NCBI GenBank assembly: GCA_017590115.1
Contig: JAGGNK010000225.1
Coordinates: 69,896 to 133,895, forward strand
Length of the DNA stretch: 64,000 bases
From: Montifringilla adamsi
Taxonomy: Eukaryota; Chordata; Aves; Passeriformes; Passeridae
Direction of reading: 5' to 3'
Shown: positions 43,455-55,657 of the stretch, piece by piece
Numbering within the stretch: position 1 is the stretch's first letter
Layout of the letters: each line of letters starts with the position of its first letter
Position numbers and translations under genes: made by a program
Notes under the pieces: model-generated
Database searches by the model: none
Seen by the model: only the letters and a program-made list of their open reading frames with translations
Told to the model about the DNA's origin: nothing

Positions 43455-46339
43455 GTAAGTGCCTTTTTTTTATTGTATAGCTTTGGGTTTTACACGAGTT
43501 GTTACTATAGCTTTGTTGCAAAGGTTTAAAGAGTGGGTTTCTTTCCTTCATTGTGTGTTTCTGATTCCTTGCTAGAGCCATTACATTTTTCTTTGGTATT
43601 TCTATAATGCAAGCACAAACATCACTGTTGTGGTAAAACAGTATTGCTTTGGCAGAGCTCCACCTCTTCTTATGCTCACACAAAGGGAAAGAGCAGCATG
43701 AGTAACTTAAAGCAGACATCCTACAGTTTCTGTGTTATTGACCCCTTTCAGCACATGATAACTCCTTCTCACCTCTCTGTGGTCAGTCTTCTCTGTTGTA
43801 TGTGCTCATGCTCTGTTCATAACCAGCTAAATTCTATGAGGACTGTCCCTAATACAAAGGAACAACTATTAAAAACAGATTATTTCTCTGATGAACAATG
43901 TTCTCCACATGATGATTCATGCAGAAGGAAAACCTCACTTGGTTGGATGAGGATGTAGTAATCCCTAGCTTATTAACTCAGTGTCATACAAAGTGTGATC
44001 TGTACAAAGTGTGAGCTATAAATTTAGGTGCCCAAGTGAATAAATAATATGCATGGTTCCCAGGAAGCTGGAGAGACCCTTGTAGTGCTACCCCAGGATC
44101 CTTAGGACCCTGGAATGATGTCATGCTAAAGCATCTGCAGATAAATGTGAGCACCAGGTACTCATTCTCAGTACATATCTTTGAACTGACAAAATAATGA
44201 GGTTCAGACTACCTCCTCCACCTGCTGGCAGCTGTATTGTGAATGTGGATGAGGAACATGTAGGACGATCCCAACATGAAAACAGTGGGATACAATGGAA
44301 GTTGCTATGTAGTATTTGAGTTGACTTGGAGCTGTCTTTTCCAGGTGATTAATATTACTTACTAAAGAGGGTTTTTTTAAGTCAAAGACCTAGTTCAGAA
44401 ATTTTCACTCCTGCTAGCAATATAATCCAAGTTTTTTGTTAAATGCTATGATAAAAAAAAAAAATCCCAGATAGTATGTTCCATTGTAACAACTTAGTCT
44501 TTCTTCTCTCTGAAGGATTTGAATTTGGCTACCACAAAGTGGTAATTGCAAATATTTTGTACCTATGCAGAGTTACACCATGGTCATTAGTAGGTTCCTT
44601 AAATAGGAGCAGTGTCTGCAGGAATTAGCAACCAAAGTGCTCGGGAGTTTCTATGACTCCTGCAAGGTGCATCCTGCATCTTCATGTGTCTTGTAATAGC
44701 AAAGGAACCAAAGCAAGCCCAAGCCAACAATTATGAGGTGGTAGTTTCCCTGAAGGTATGTAGCAATGTAGTATTTCATCAGGTTCAAAAGGAGCCCCCA
44801 TGCTCTCCAGATTTTACCTGCTGTCAGTGGATGCCTTCCTGACAGACTGAGCCAGCATTAAGGACAGCTTGTAATTTCTGAAAGGTAACAAAGAACTGCA
44901 AAAATATGTCAAAGCAAAGAGAGCAATTTGTGTAAGTAAATAGAGCAGGGGGTTACATCTGAGTGAACCAGTCCCTCTTCTCTCTTCTCTTCTCTTCTCT
45001 TCTCTTCTCTTCTCTTCTCTTCTCTTCTCTTCTCTTCTCTTCTCTTCTCTTCTCTTCTCTTCTCTTCTCTCGAAAAAGGTAGGAGCCACTAGATAACCCA
45101 GGAAGGCTGCGTAAAACACAGACACAAACCAACAATGACCTCTTTGGGCAATTTCTTCAGTTGCTGCCTCATCATGAAAGACTCCGAAGTCCGTACATCT
45201 CATGTTTGTTTGTTCTGTGTCCCTTTATTGTAAATGCAGTGACAGTACAAACATTTTTTTAGTCTCACCATTGTGATCCTGTGTATAATTTTGTGGTGAC
45301 AGAGATTTTGAGTGTGTAGGAAGCACTACTAGAGGATGTTCAGAGCCCAGAGAGGTCCAAGCAAAGGCTATAAGGGAAAAGAAGAAGTGGTGGTGAGCAC
45401 CAGTGACTGATCAGATGATGCTCTGTGTCCTTCACAGCTTTCATAGAAAAAAAAAAAAATAAAATAAAAAAAAGCTGTGTTTGACAGTGAGAATTTCTGA
45501 GCTTGAAATCATCCAGGCACAATTAACACAAATTCTACATTTTCCAGGGTACAAACACACTGCCTTCATAAATCACTGAGTAAGAGAAAGTAGAGCAGAA
45601 ATGCTGAGGCTGGGAGCTGTGGCCCTGTCACCTTCAGTTGTGACTGCCAGCTCTGTAGTGGCTTGCAGCTGACAAGCTCTCCATTAAACAAGGTCTGAGA
45701 TGATGCTAGGCATTACATCATTTGTTGGTGCTCAAGTCTGCAGTCAAAACCAAGCATGCTACAGTGCTATGCTGCATGCACATCATGAACAAATGGAAAG
45801 CAGAAAGCTCTTGCTCCATGTGTGTATGTTTATTTCTCAATGTATATATAAACTAAAAGGCACATGAAGATCTGATGTAACTCCCTTGTCTGCTGGATTT
45901 GCCTTAGAGGTAAATGCATCCTTTGCAATATTTGGCCGTTCATATGCAAACTATTTGTTACTACTTCAGCCAACACACAGAAGCCACAATTACAGTAATT
46001 GGACACTTTGCACAAGCCTCTGTTTGAATTTTGTATGTATTAGCATTTATTAGGCCAAGAAGTGGTCTAGGAAACCTGGCCCAAATTATTTAGTAACCAG
46101 AACATTATTTAGACTCTTCTTGTTTTCTATCCTCTGATCTTGACAAGCTGTGCAGCCCAAGAGCAAAACAGACCAGTGTGCCCTCAGAGGAGTCAAGTAC
46201 AGCTCTTTAAAGAGTTCTTTCCCCATGTCCTGTAAAAATTCATCAGCAATTGACTTTCAGTTGTAGGCTTTTGATAACTTTTACATCCAGTCTCCATCTA
46301 AAGCTGCCACAATTACAGCACCTCTGGCTACCTGAGTAA
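43455..46339 (+). other. PALM2 intron (8,052 bp), first part
   Basis: Intron between the microexon and the 102-nt exon; its donor is GTAAGT at 43455. This part contains the pentanucleotide array at 44976-45070 and an A-rich tract near 45450-45472. I saw no further exon with a paralemmin-like frame. Confidence 0.7.
44976..45070. repeat. (CTCTT)n pentanucleotide microsatellite
   Basis: About 18 perfect units of TCTCT/CTCTT, purely pyrimidine on the + strand and purely purine on the - strand. The - strand reading gives an artificial Arg-Glu-Glu-Lys-Arg repeat protein, which is only the translated microsatellite. Long homopurine-homopyrimidine tracts with mirror symmetry can form triplex (H-) DNA and are often length-polymorphic. 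Confidence 0.97.
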
Positions 46340-48270
46340 AAACCATTTATCACCACCACTGGAGTGTGACACATGAGTCAATTTCCTACCCATCTCACAC
46401 AAGTCTTGGCCGAGAGAATAGTGTGGGAAACAGTGTCAAAAGCTTTGCTGACGTCTAAATAAACATCATCCACTGCTATCCCCATGTCAATAGAAGATGC
46501 TGTTATGTTGTAGAAGGTGATTAGTTTAGTCTGTCACAATTTGTCCTTGGTAAATCCATTATGGCTTTTCCCAATCATCTGCTTCTTTTGGTTTGTAATG
46601 GTTTCTAGGAGGACTGATTCTGTCACTTGCCATGGGGACGAAGCACTGTGCCTCCAGTTTCCTGGGTCCTCTTTTGGTTCCTTCCTGTGGTATGACATTT
46701 TTGCCTCTTCTAGTCATCAGGGACATCCACTGAACTCTGTATCTTTCAAATATTATAGACAGTCTCCTTAAGAAAATGTCAGGCATTTTCTTAACACACT
46801 TGGGTGTGGATTTATGTATTTATTGACAAAAAAGGAGAAATCTGCCTTGTTACCATTGTTAGTGACCAGCTTCCCTGCACTACTTAAGCAGTGCTCTTGT
46901 GTCTTTCCATCTCCTTACTGCTCACAAATACTGAAGAACCCTTTCTTCTTGACTTTTTTTGCCAACTTTAGTCCTAGCTGATCCTTAGCCTTCCTGACTG
47001 CATCTCTGCATCCTCCTAGCAAGGTGCTTGTAGTGCACAGTGGCTAACTGGATGCCTTTCCACAACCAGTATGTTGCCTTTTCTGCTTTTAATTGCACCT
47101 AACAGTTCATTGTTAAGGCAGGGAAGTATTTTGTTTAGATTTCTTCCTTTGCCTTTGTAAAGAATAGACCATTCTTGTGCTTTCGCCAGACATTTTCAAA
47201 TAACTCTCATCATTCATCACAAACTCCTTTGACTTTCTTGGATGCTTCTAATGGAATCTCTTGCACCTAGGCTTTTGGCATATTAAAGTTGTCCCTTCCA
47301 AAATTTAAGGTCTTTGTCCTACTACTGGCCTTCATTGTTCTAAGCAGGACCTTAAACTCCACAATGTGTTCTCACTGTATCCAAGGTATCATTGGTTACC
47401 AGTGTAATTCAAATAAATCTTCTTGGCTTGCAAGCAGTAAATCTAGCAATGTGCTGCTCCTAGTCAGCATGTTCAGTAACTGTAGGAAAAAGGAGTCCCT
47501 AAGACACTCCACAAACCTGATGGCATGTGCACAGTTTTGGGGTTTTTTTCCAACAAACGTGTGGGTAATTGAAGCCACCCATAAAGACTGAGCTCAGTTG
47601 GCCCAAGACTTCACTGAGCAGCCACAGTAAGGTTTTGTTGGCTTCATGATGCTGACAGGGAGGCCAGTACATAACACCCTCCTTAGAGATGACCCCTCTA
47701 ATCATAATCCTAAGGCATTAGTTAAATAGAACTGGTATGATCTCCACAGCTCTCCTCTATACACAAAGATATCTCTGTCACATAAAGTGCAACTCCACCT
47801 CCTCTTCTTTCTTTCTTATCTTCCTGAAAATATTATATTTGTAGCCATCCATTGTGGTTTCCTCATGATGTGAGTTTTCCCACCAAGTTTCTGTGATTCT
47901 TCCGGCATCTCTCACACTGGGCACAAGGTTCTAGTTCCTCCTGCTTGATGCCCATATTTTATACATTGGTATACATGCACTTGAGATGGCTACCCTTAGG
48001 CTTCTTGCCTTCAGAAGGGGCTGGGCAGCATTTCTTACTGCTCTGATAGATGCACTCACCCACCATATTGCTTATAGATGTACAAGTGTCGGCTGTGGAT
48101 CCTAACCCCAAGCTTGTTTAAGGCATGATTCAGTAAGTCAGAGCCAGACTATTCAGCTTCCAGCAAAAGCCTCCATTGATGTTCTTACAAACATAGTGGG
48201 AGGACCAAAATCACTGTTCTTCCTGATGCAGTCCCATGCAGCCCCAGAGAGCTTTGTAGGTGGAACAGCC
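46340..48270 (-). mobile_element. Old CR1 LINE, reverse transcriptase and upstream region
   Basis: Read on the - strand, this follows CR1 order over nearly 2 kb. Near 46430-46450 lies the segment matching 'acagtgtcaaaggctttg' of the CR1 reverse transcriptase. Segments near 46550 (AAATCCATTATGGCTTTTCC), 46605 (GTTTCTAGGAGGACTGATTC) and 46720-46760 continue towards the RT fingers. The blocks at 47340-47600 and 47900-47980 (TGCCCATATTTTATACATTG) match the region encoding the upstream endonuclease/linker part. Many indels and stops show it is inactive and older than the 53.3-kb copy. The 3' end (left) is missing. Both ends are approximate. Confidence 0.75.
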
Positions 48271-48982
48271 CTGCCCTGGGAGTCAGTATTTGCAGAAGAT
48301 CTGACACTAATTTTAGTGGTATGGGACTTTTTAAAGAGAATCTGTCTCTTGGAAAATTAATCCACCTGACATTTGATCACAAGCCTCCATGTAGGAGCTA
48401 TTCAGAGCAGCTCTGAAGGTTTAGCTTTGTGTGAGCACCCTTGAAGGATCACCTGGCCCCACATGGTTTGCCAAGCACTTGTCTATATGTTAATCTAGAA
48501 GAGCGCCATACTCCTAAAATTCATTTTGTTGCAAGTAGTAAAAAGACACAGAACTAGTTTTATGTCATCCTTAGATATTGATAACTTATCAAAGATTGAA
48601 ATGAAGATATTGAGTGCAGTCTGTTTAAATGTTATTTATGTTCTGTCTTCTCACGTGAACAAAATGCTAATTTGCGTCTCATCCATTTCCTGTAAAATTA
48701 GCCTCTTCTATCCTTTTAAATGTGCTCGATCAAAGAGACCTTGTTGCCAGTGAGATAAAGGGAAATGAGCATATTTGCTTTGTTTGGAGGCTGGGTGGGG
48801 AAGGCAGCAACACAAGACAGGAGCTGGCAGAATCAACCAACCCCAACTTGTAGTCAATTACCCTATTTCTGACATGTGGCACCACCACTAGCTTCAGAAG
48901 GAACTATGTGAGAATTGCACTGCCCTCCCAGCATTCCCTGCTCATGACAGGGACAGATTGGAGCCCTGAAGGTAATTTTTAA

Positions 48983-49052
48983 AATATTTTGTTATAATTA
49001 ACATACAGAGAAGTTTCTAAACTTCTCTGTATGTTAATTATAATAAAATATT
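48983..49052. repeat. 70-bp near-perfect palindrome (34-bp arms, 2-nt centre)
   Basis: The left arm (48983-49016) and right arm (49019-49052) are reverse complements at 33 of 34 positions. The centre is CT, and the single mismatch is a G (48991) facing a T (49044). The core of the right arm reads AAACTTCTCTGTATGTTAAT. The arms are AT-rich and could extrude as a cruciform, or fold as a long RNA hairpin in the PALM2 pre-mRNA. Possible origins are a snap-back replication error or a tiny DNA transposon remnant. No terminal repeats of a known family were recognised. Confidence 0.95.
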
Positions 49053-49093
49053 AATTCAGTACTAGCACCAATATTAATTCAATACTAGCAGCA
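49048..49093. repeat. 23-bp tandem duplication next to the palindrome
   Basis: The units 49048-49070 and 49071-49093 both begin AATATTAATTC and continue with A/G-variant copies of AGTACTAGCACC. They differ at only two positions. The first unit overlaps the last bases of the palindrome's right arm, so the two rearrangements may be linked. Confidence 0.85.
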
Positions 49094-50475
49094 TCTATAA
49101 GCAATGGGATAAAAATAAATATTTGCAAATAATTTTGCTTCCTGCAGTGTCCTTGCATGAGGACTGTACCCAAGCCATGCCTATTGATCCTCGTGAACTG
49201 CAAAAGAAGTGAGGATGATTACTTAAGCAGTTCAAGTCTGCATTGATTATGACATGTAACACATGTGACACATCTGTCACTCAGTCACTGGATGAGTGTG
49301 TACTGAAACTACTGCTTCGAAAGGACACTCTGTGGGATGAATAATTATTAAGTTTGTGCTATTTCCAGAACACAATGTGCCTTCTTTCCCTGGACCAGAA
49401 ACACAGTCCCCACTTCTTTGTTCTGAGAAATTACTTCAGTTTTCAATAATGGCCTACTCATTTGCTGGTGATATTTCCCAGAGCAACAGCACCAAGCATT
49501 GTACCAATTTCTCATTAGAGGCAAGTGACCCTGCAAAAGAAAGCAGCTGTTGCTGGCCAGTACTCAGTCAGCTGTGTGTCTTAAACAATTATTTTTCCTA
49601 GGTTCTACTGCTAAAAATACAAAACTTTGAGATACAGTATGCATTGAAATTATAAAAGTCCATTTGCCAAGTCTGCCATTTCTCCCCTGAAATATGAAAT
49701 AAAATACTATTTGCCTGGACAGGCTTGGGGATTTTTTCCAATTCATCTGATACAAATTGAACTCACTTATACACTAAATTTCTGGGGGTTTTAAATGAAT
49801 TTGCCCTGTGCTTCTGTGCCTTACTTTTCTGGCACCAGAAAGGAGGAAAGGGGACTCCTTTCCTGAGTTACCTACAGCGGTCCACAAGGGAAATGGAGTT
49901 TCATCCTGGGGTCTTATTTTTCTGCGTCCAGTAGCAATGGTGGTTACCACTGACTGCTATGGGAGTAAAACCATTTCACTACTATCAGGCCCAATTTTCC
50001 TGCCAAAACAAGCTTTGGTATTAGAGGTGACACATTATGTCCTTCCTGAGGACACTACGAGGTGTAGGTATTTTTTCTGGGATGGGTGTTAGCTCATAGG
50101 GAATGTGATGAAAGTATCTCCCTTAACTAAGTGCAGTCAAGCAGGTTAAAACAGAACATTTACTTTTCTCTCTCATTTCACCGGTTCCCTTTTATGGTCT
50201 GCACTGGTCAACCTCTCTCACCTGCTTATAGCAACAAGAGGCTTCAAGGAAGGGAGATTTTGCCTCCTACCCTGACACATGGACTAGGCAGTACCAAGGG
50301 CTTGACAAATCTTACATTGAACTGGCAAAATACCCTTGGAGGAAAAAGAATGGTCTATTTCACACCAAACAGGATTTCATATTTGAACATAAATTTAACC
50401 ACTTCCATACAGAGTTGAAAACATTTCCAGTTGATAGGAAATAATGTGGGGTTTTTGGTTTTGGTTTTTTTTCTT

Positions 50476-50477
<2 letters not shown>

Positions 50478-50547
<70 letters not shown>

Positions 50548-50627
50548 TAAACCATTCAGGGTTGGGGGTTTTTTTTTTTTTTTTTTTTTTTTTTTTGTTT
50601 TATTTTGTTTTGTTTTGTTTTGTTTTG
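50478..50627. repeat. Long T runs followed by (GTTTT)n
   Basis: There is an uninterrupted run of 65 T (50478-50542), a 26-bp spacer, a second run of 28 T (50569-50596), then GTTTTATTTT and several GTTTT units to 50627. On the - strand this resembles A-rich tails, but no retrocopy body was recognised beside it. The exact lengths of such runs are unreliable in assemblies. A phenylalanine-rich frame across it is an artefact. Confidence 0.95.
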
Positions 50628-51164
50628 GTCTGCTGCCTGAACTTTAAGACCTTAAGTCAGTTATTTGCACATCTCTCCTCTGAGCTCTGCTCTTAGCTCA
50701 GCCACTGAATTCAAGCAGAACAATAAATGCTAGTTATATTTAACCCAGCCACAAAATATCTCCAAGGAAATACTTTTAAATTTATTAACAACTCTTCTAA
50801 AATACACATTTAGCTTGTGATAAGCCATCATAATCTCAAATGTAAAACAAGTCAGTCATTTAAGATAGCTTTCTACCAATTCAGGATTTATTAAAGAACG
50901 ACGGCGTTGCAGCACTGGCAGGAGCATAATACTTACTGAAAACTAAAAGCTACCCTATCAATATCTCTGTGAGATTTCATTATTAGCTAAAGTTCAGCTT
51001 TAAGAAAAAAAAAAAAAAAGCCAAATTCTGATTAATATTGGAAACAACGGGTACAAAATAGCTGGTTTCTTATCCTACTCAGTCAACATTAGCATTTTTA
51101 GGCTTTTATATCTCTATTTGAAATGTCATGTATTCTGGGTGATGCATTGGGTTTGTTCCTTACC

Positions 51165-51220
51165 TTCCCCCCCCACCCCCCACCCTTCCCCCCCCCCCCC
51201 CCCCCCCCCCCCCACTCCCC
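51165..51220. repeat. C-rich tract with a 26-nt C run
   Basis: Blocks of C (51167-51174, 51176-51181, 51183-51185, an uninterrupted C26 at 51188-51213, then CTCCCC) lie about 290 bp upstream of the 102-nt PALM2 exon. The - strand is correspondingly G-rich and has G-quadruplex potential, while the + strand could form an i-motif. In the pre-mRNA it is a poly(C) tract of the kind bound by PCBP-type proteins. The function is inferred; the run length may be inexact. Confidence 0.92.
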
Positions 51221-51412
51221 GTTTTAAAGCTCACCAACTTGATAAATCCAGAACCTCCTGACAAATAATTTTATGTGTTCATCTGACATAAGGTTTGAGT
51301 CATCTGGACCCATTCCCTCCTGCCTCAGCTAGTCTATTGAGCACCAATCACAGGACAGTGACTTTGCACTTTGTTTGCTTTGATCCAATTATCTAGTACA
51401 AAGCTCCAGTGA

Positions 51413-53317
<1,905 letters not shown>

Positions 53318-54765
53318 TAGAACCATAGAATTTTAGATTTGGGTTGGAAGAGACTTTAAACATCATCTAGTTCCAACTGCCCTGCCATGGGCAGGGATGC
53401 CATTCACTAGATGAGGTTGCTTAGGACACCATCCAGCCTGGCCTTCAAAAACTTGCAGGGATGGGACATCCACAGCTTCTCTGGGCAACCTCACCACCCT
53501 CTGAGTATTTAAATCTGCCCTCTTTCAGTTTAAAACCATTGCCCTTTGTCCTGTCTGTATCTGCCCTTATAAAGTCCCTCTCCCTCATTTTTATAAACCT
53601 CCTAATGGTACTGAAAGGCTGCAATAAGATCTCCACAAAGTCTTCTGTTCTCCAGGCTGGACAATTCCAGCCCTCTCAGTCTGTCTTCATGAGAGAGGTG
53701 CTTCATCCCTCTGATCATCTTCATGTCTCTCCTCTGAATCTGCTCCAAAAATGTTCACATCTGTCTTGTGCTGAGAATTGCAGTGCTCCAGGTGGATAGA
53801 GTAAGAGTATAGTAGAGGGGGACAGTCTCCTCCCTCAAGCTGCTGGCCACACTTCTTTTGATGCAGCCCAGGATACAATTGGCTCTCTGGGTTGCAAGTG
53901 CACACTGCTGCCTGATATCCAACTTTTCTTCCATGAGAACCCCCAAGTTCTTCTCCTCAGGGCTGCTCTCAATGACTCCTTCTCCCAGTCTGTCCTCACA
54001 TTTGGAATTGCCTCAATCCAGGTGCAGCTCCTTGCACTTGCACTTGTTGAACTTCATAAGATTCTTGTAGGCCCACTTCCCTGGTTTGTCCAGGTCCCCC
54101 TGGATGCCATCCCTTCCTTCTTTTGTGTCAGCTGCCCTGCTCAGCTCTGTGCCATCTGCAGATTTGCTGAGGCTGTCCTGGATCTCAGTGCTCATGTCAT
54201 TTATAAAGATACTGAAGAACACCAGTCCCAAGAGAGAGCCCTAAGGAAAACCACTCATCACTGGCCTTCACCTGGATACAGAGCCATTGACCACAACTCT
54301 GGCTCCAGCCAGCCAGCCAATTCCTTTTCTACCAAATGGTCCATCCATCAAATGTATGTCTCTCCAATTTGGAGGCAAGGATGTCATGGGGGACCGTATC
54401 AAAGGCCTTACAGAAGTCTGGATAGATGACATGTTTTTGGTCTTCCCTTGGTGACCTTTGCCATTATTCCACCACAGAAGACCCTCAGATTAGTCAAGTA
54501 TGATTTTCCATTAGCAAAGCCATGATAGCTGCCTCAGATAACCTCCTTATCTTTTGTGTTCCTTGGCACATCGTCTAGGACTATCTGCTCCATGATCTTT
54601 CTAGGCACAAAGGTGAAGCCCATTGGTCTGTAGTGTGTAGTTTCCCAGTTCTTCCTTTCTCCCCTTTTAAAAAATGTGGGCAGTGTTCCCCTTTTTCCAG
54701 TCAGTGGGAACTTCACTTGACTGCCCTGACTTTTCAAATGTGATGGAGAGTAGCTTAGCAATAAC
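53318..54765 (-). mobile_element. CR1 LINE, 3' part of a copy split by a second CR1
   Basis: The left edge (ATAGAACCATAGAATTTTAG) is the reverse complement of a CR1 3' terminus with octamer repeats, followed by the 3' UTR block TGGGTTGGAAGAGACTTTAA. To the right, the - strand frame follows CR1 reverse transcriptase order: C-terminal thumb, the AHLGVLMEEKLDIRQQCALAT-like block at about 53890-53946, then the catalytic palm near 54150-54230. Here IFINDM is followed by SADG where the active element has the FADD motif. The catalytic aspartate pair is therefore broken and the copy is dead. The same element resumes at 54904. Confidence 0.92.
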
Positions 54766-54903
54766 ATAGAATTAAAGAATCATTGACTAGTTTGGGTTGG
54801 GAGGGAACTTAAAGATCATCTCTTTCCCTCAACCTGTCTTCTGGGGGCAGGGATACCTCCCAGTAGACCAGGTTGCTCAGAGCTCCATCCAGCCTGGCCT
54901 GGA
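54766..54903 (-). mobile_element. Second CR1 3' fragment nested inside the first
   Basis: Within the reverse transcriptase region of the larger copy, a new CR1 3' end begins (ATAGAATTAAAGAATCATTG) and is followed by the 3' UTR blocks GGGTTGGGAGGGAACTTAAA and GCTCCATCCAGCCTGGCCTG. Beyond it the outer element resumes exactly where it left off (GCCAGTTCCCTCAGGACTCT). It is a 138-bp, strongly 5'-truncated copy in the same orientation as its host. Short AT-rich similarity at the two junctions may be a target-site duplication, but this is uncertain. Confidence 0.88.
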
Positions 54904-55657
54904 ATATCAGCCAGTTCCCTCAGGACTCTGGGATGCATGTCATCCAGTTCCATGGACTTGTAGCTATTCAGCTTCATCAAGGGATCCCAAACATGTTCTT
55001 CACTTGCAGTGGGAGGGTATTCACTTCCCTCACATCCATCCAGAGGATCAGATACTTCAGAGAATTGGGAAGCCTGACTCCAGTGAAGACCGAGGCAAAA
55101 GAACTCATTGAGAGCTTCGTCTACATCAGTTTTCACTAGTTCTCCCTTCTTGTTTACAGGGAGATACTTGGCCTTTTTTTCCTAACCTGTGTACTTACAG
55201 AATTCCTTCTTGTTGCTCTTCATGCTCCTTTCCAAGTCCTATTCCAGCTTAGCCTTGGCTTTCCTGACCCCTGACATTAAATCATATTCCATCATTAAAT
55301 CATATTCCGTACTCTCCCTGGGTCACTGTCCCTGCTTCCACTGGTAGATGTTGCTTTCTTACTCATTGATTTGAGGAGGTGACTTTAGCTCAGCCCCTTG
55401 ATGGTTTGCAGCCTAGGTTGTTTATTTCCTATGCACTGGGATAGAGAGATCTTGCATGCTAAGAAAAGTGGTCTCAAAGCCTTGTCAGCTCCGGTCAGCC
55501 CCTCGGTCCTTGAGGACAATTTCCCAGGGGATCTCATTCACCAACTCCTTGAACAGCTGAAGGTTCTGTCTTGTAAAATTCAGAGGTTTGTCTTTGCTCC
55601 TTGCCAGAATCATGCTCCTCAAGGTCACAAACTCAAATACAGCCAGGTCCACATGAT
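54904..55657 (-). mobile_element. CR1 LINE, 5' part of the interrupted copy
   Basis: This continues the outer element. CR1 blocks GATGCATGTCATCCAGTTCC, GTGAAGACCGAGGCAAAAGA and TTCTTGTTGCTCTTCATGCT (near 55207-55226) are followed, near 55510-55630, by the segment for the region between endonuclease and reverse transcriptase. The element ends at about 55657, so it is 5' truncated, with about 2.2 kb of CR1 in total. A small internal duplication of 18 bp (CATTAAATCATATTCC, twice near 55277-55312) is specific to this copy. Confidence 0.85.

Noticed and set aside
44814..45203. Minus-strand frames rich in Arg-Glu-Glu-Lys repeats
   Set aside because: They are the translated CTCTT microsatellite; no coding evidence outside the repeat.
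50444..50647. A phenylalanine-only frame
   Set aside because: It is produced by the long T runs and has no protein-like sequence.
54013..54231. Minus-strand frame with reverse-transcriptase-like sequence as an active gene
   Set aside because: It is a fragment of the CR1 copy; the catalytic FADD box is degenerate (SADG) and the surrounding frames are broken.
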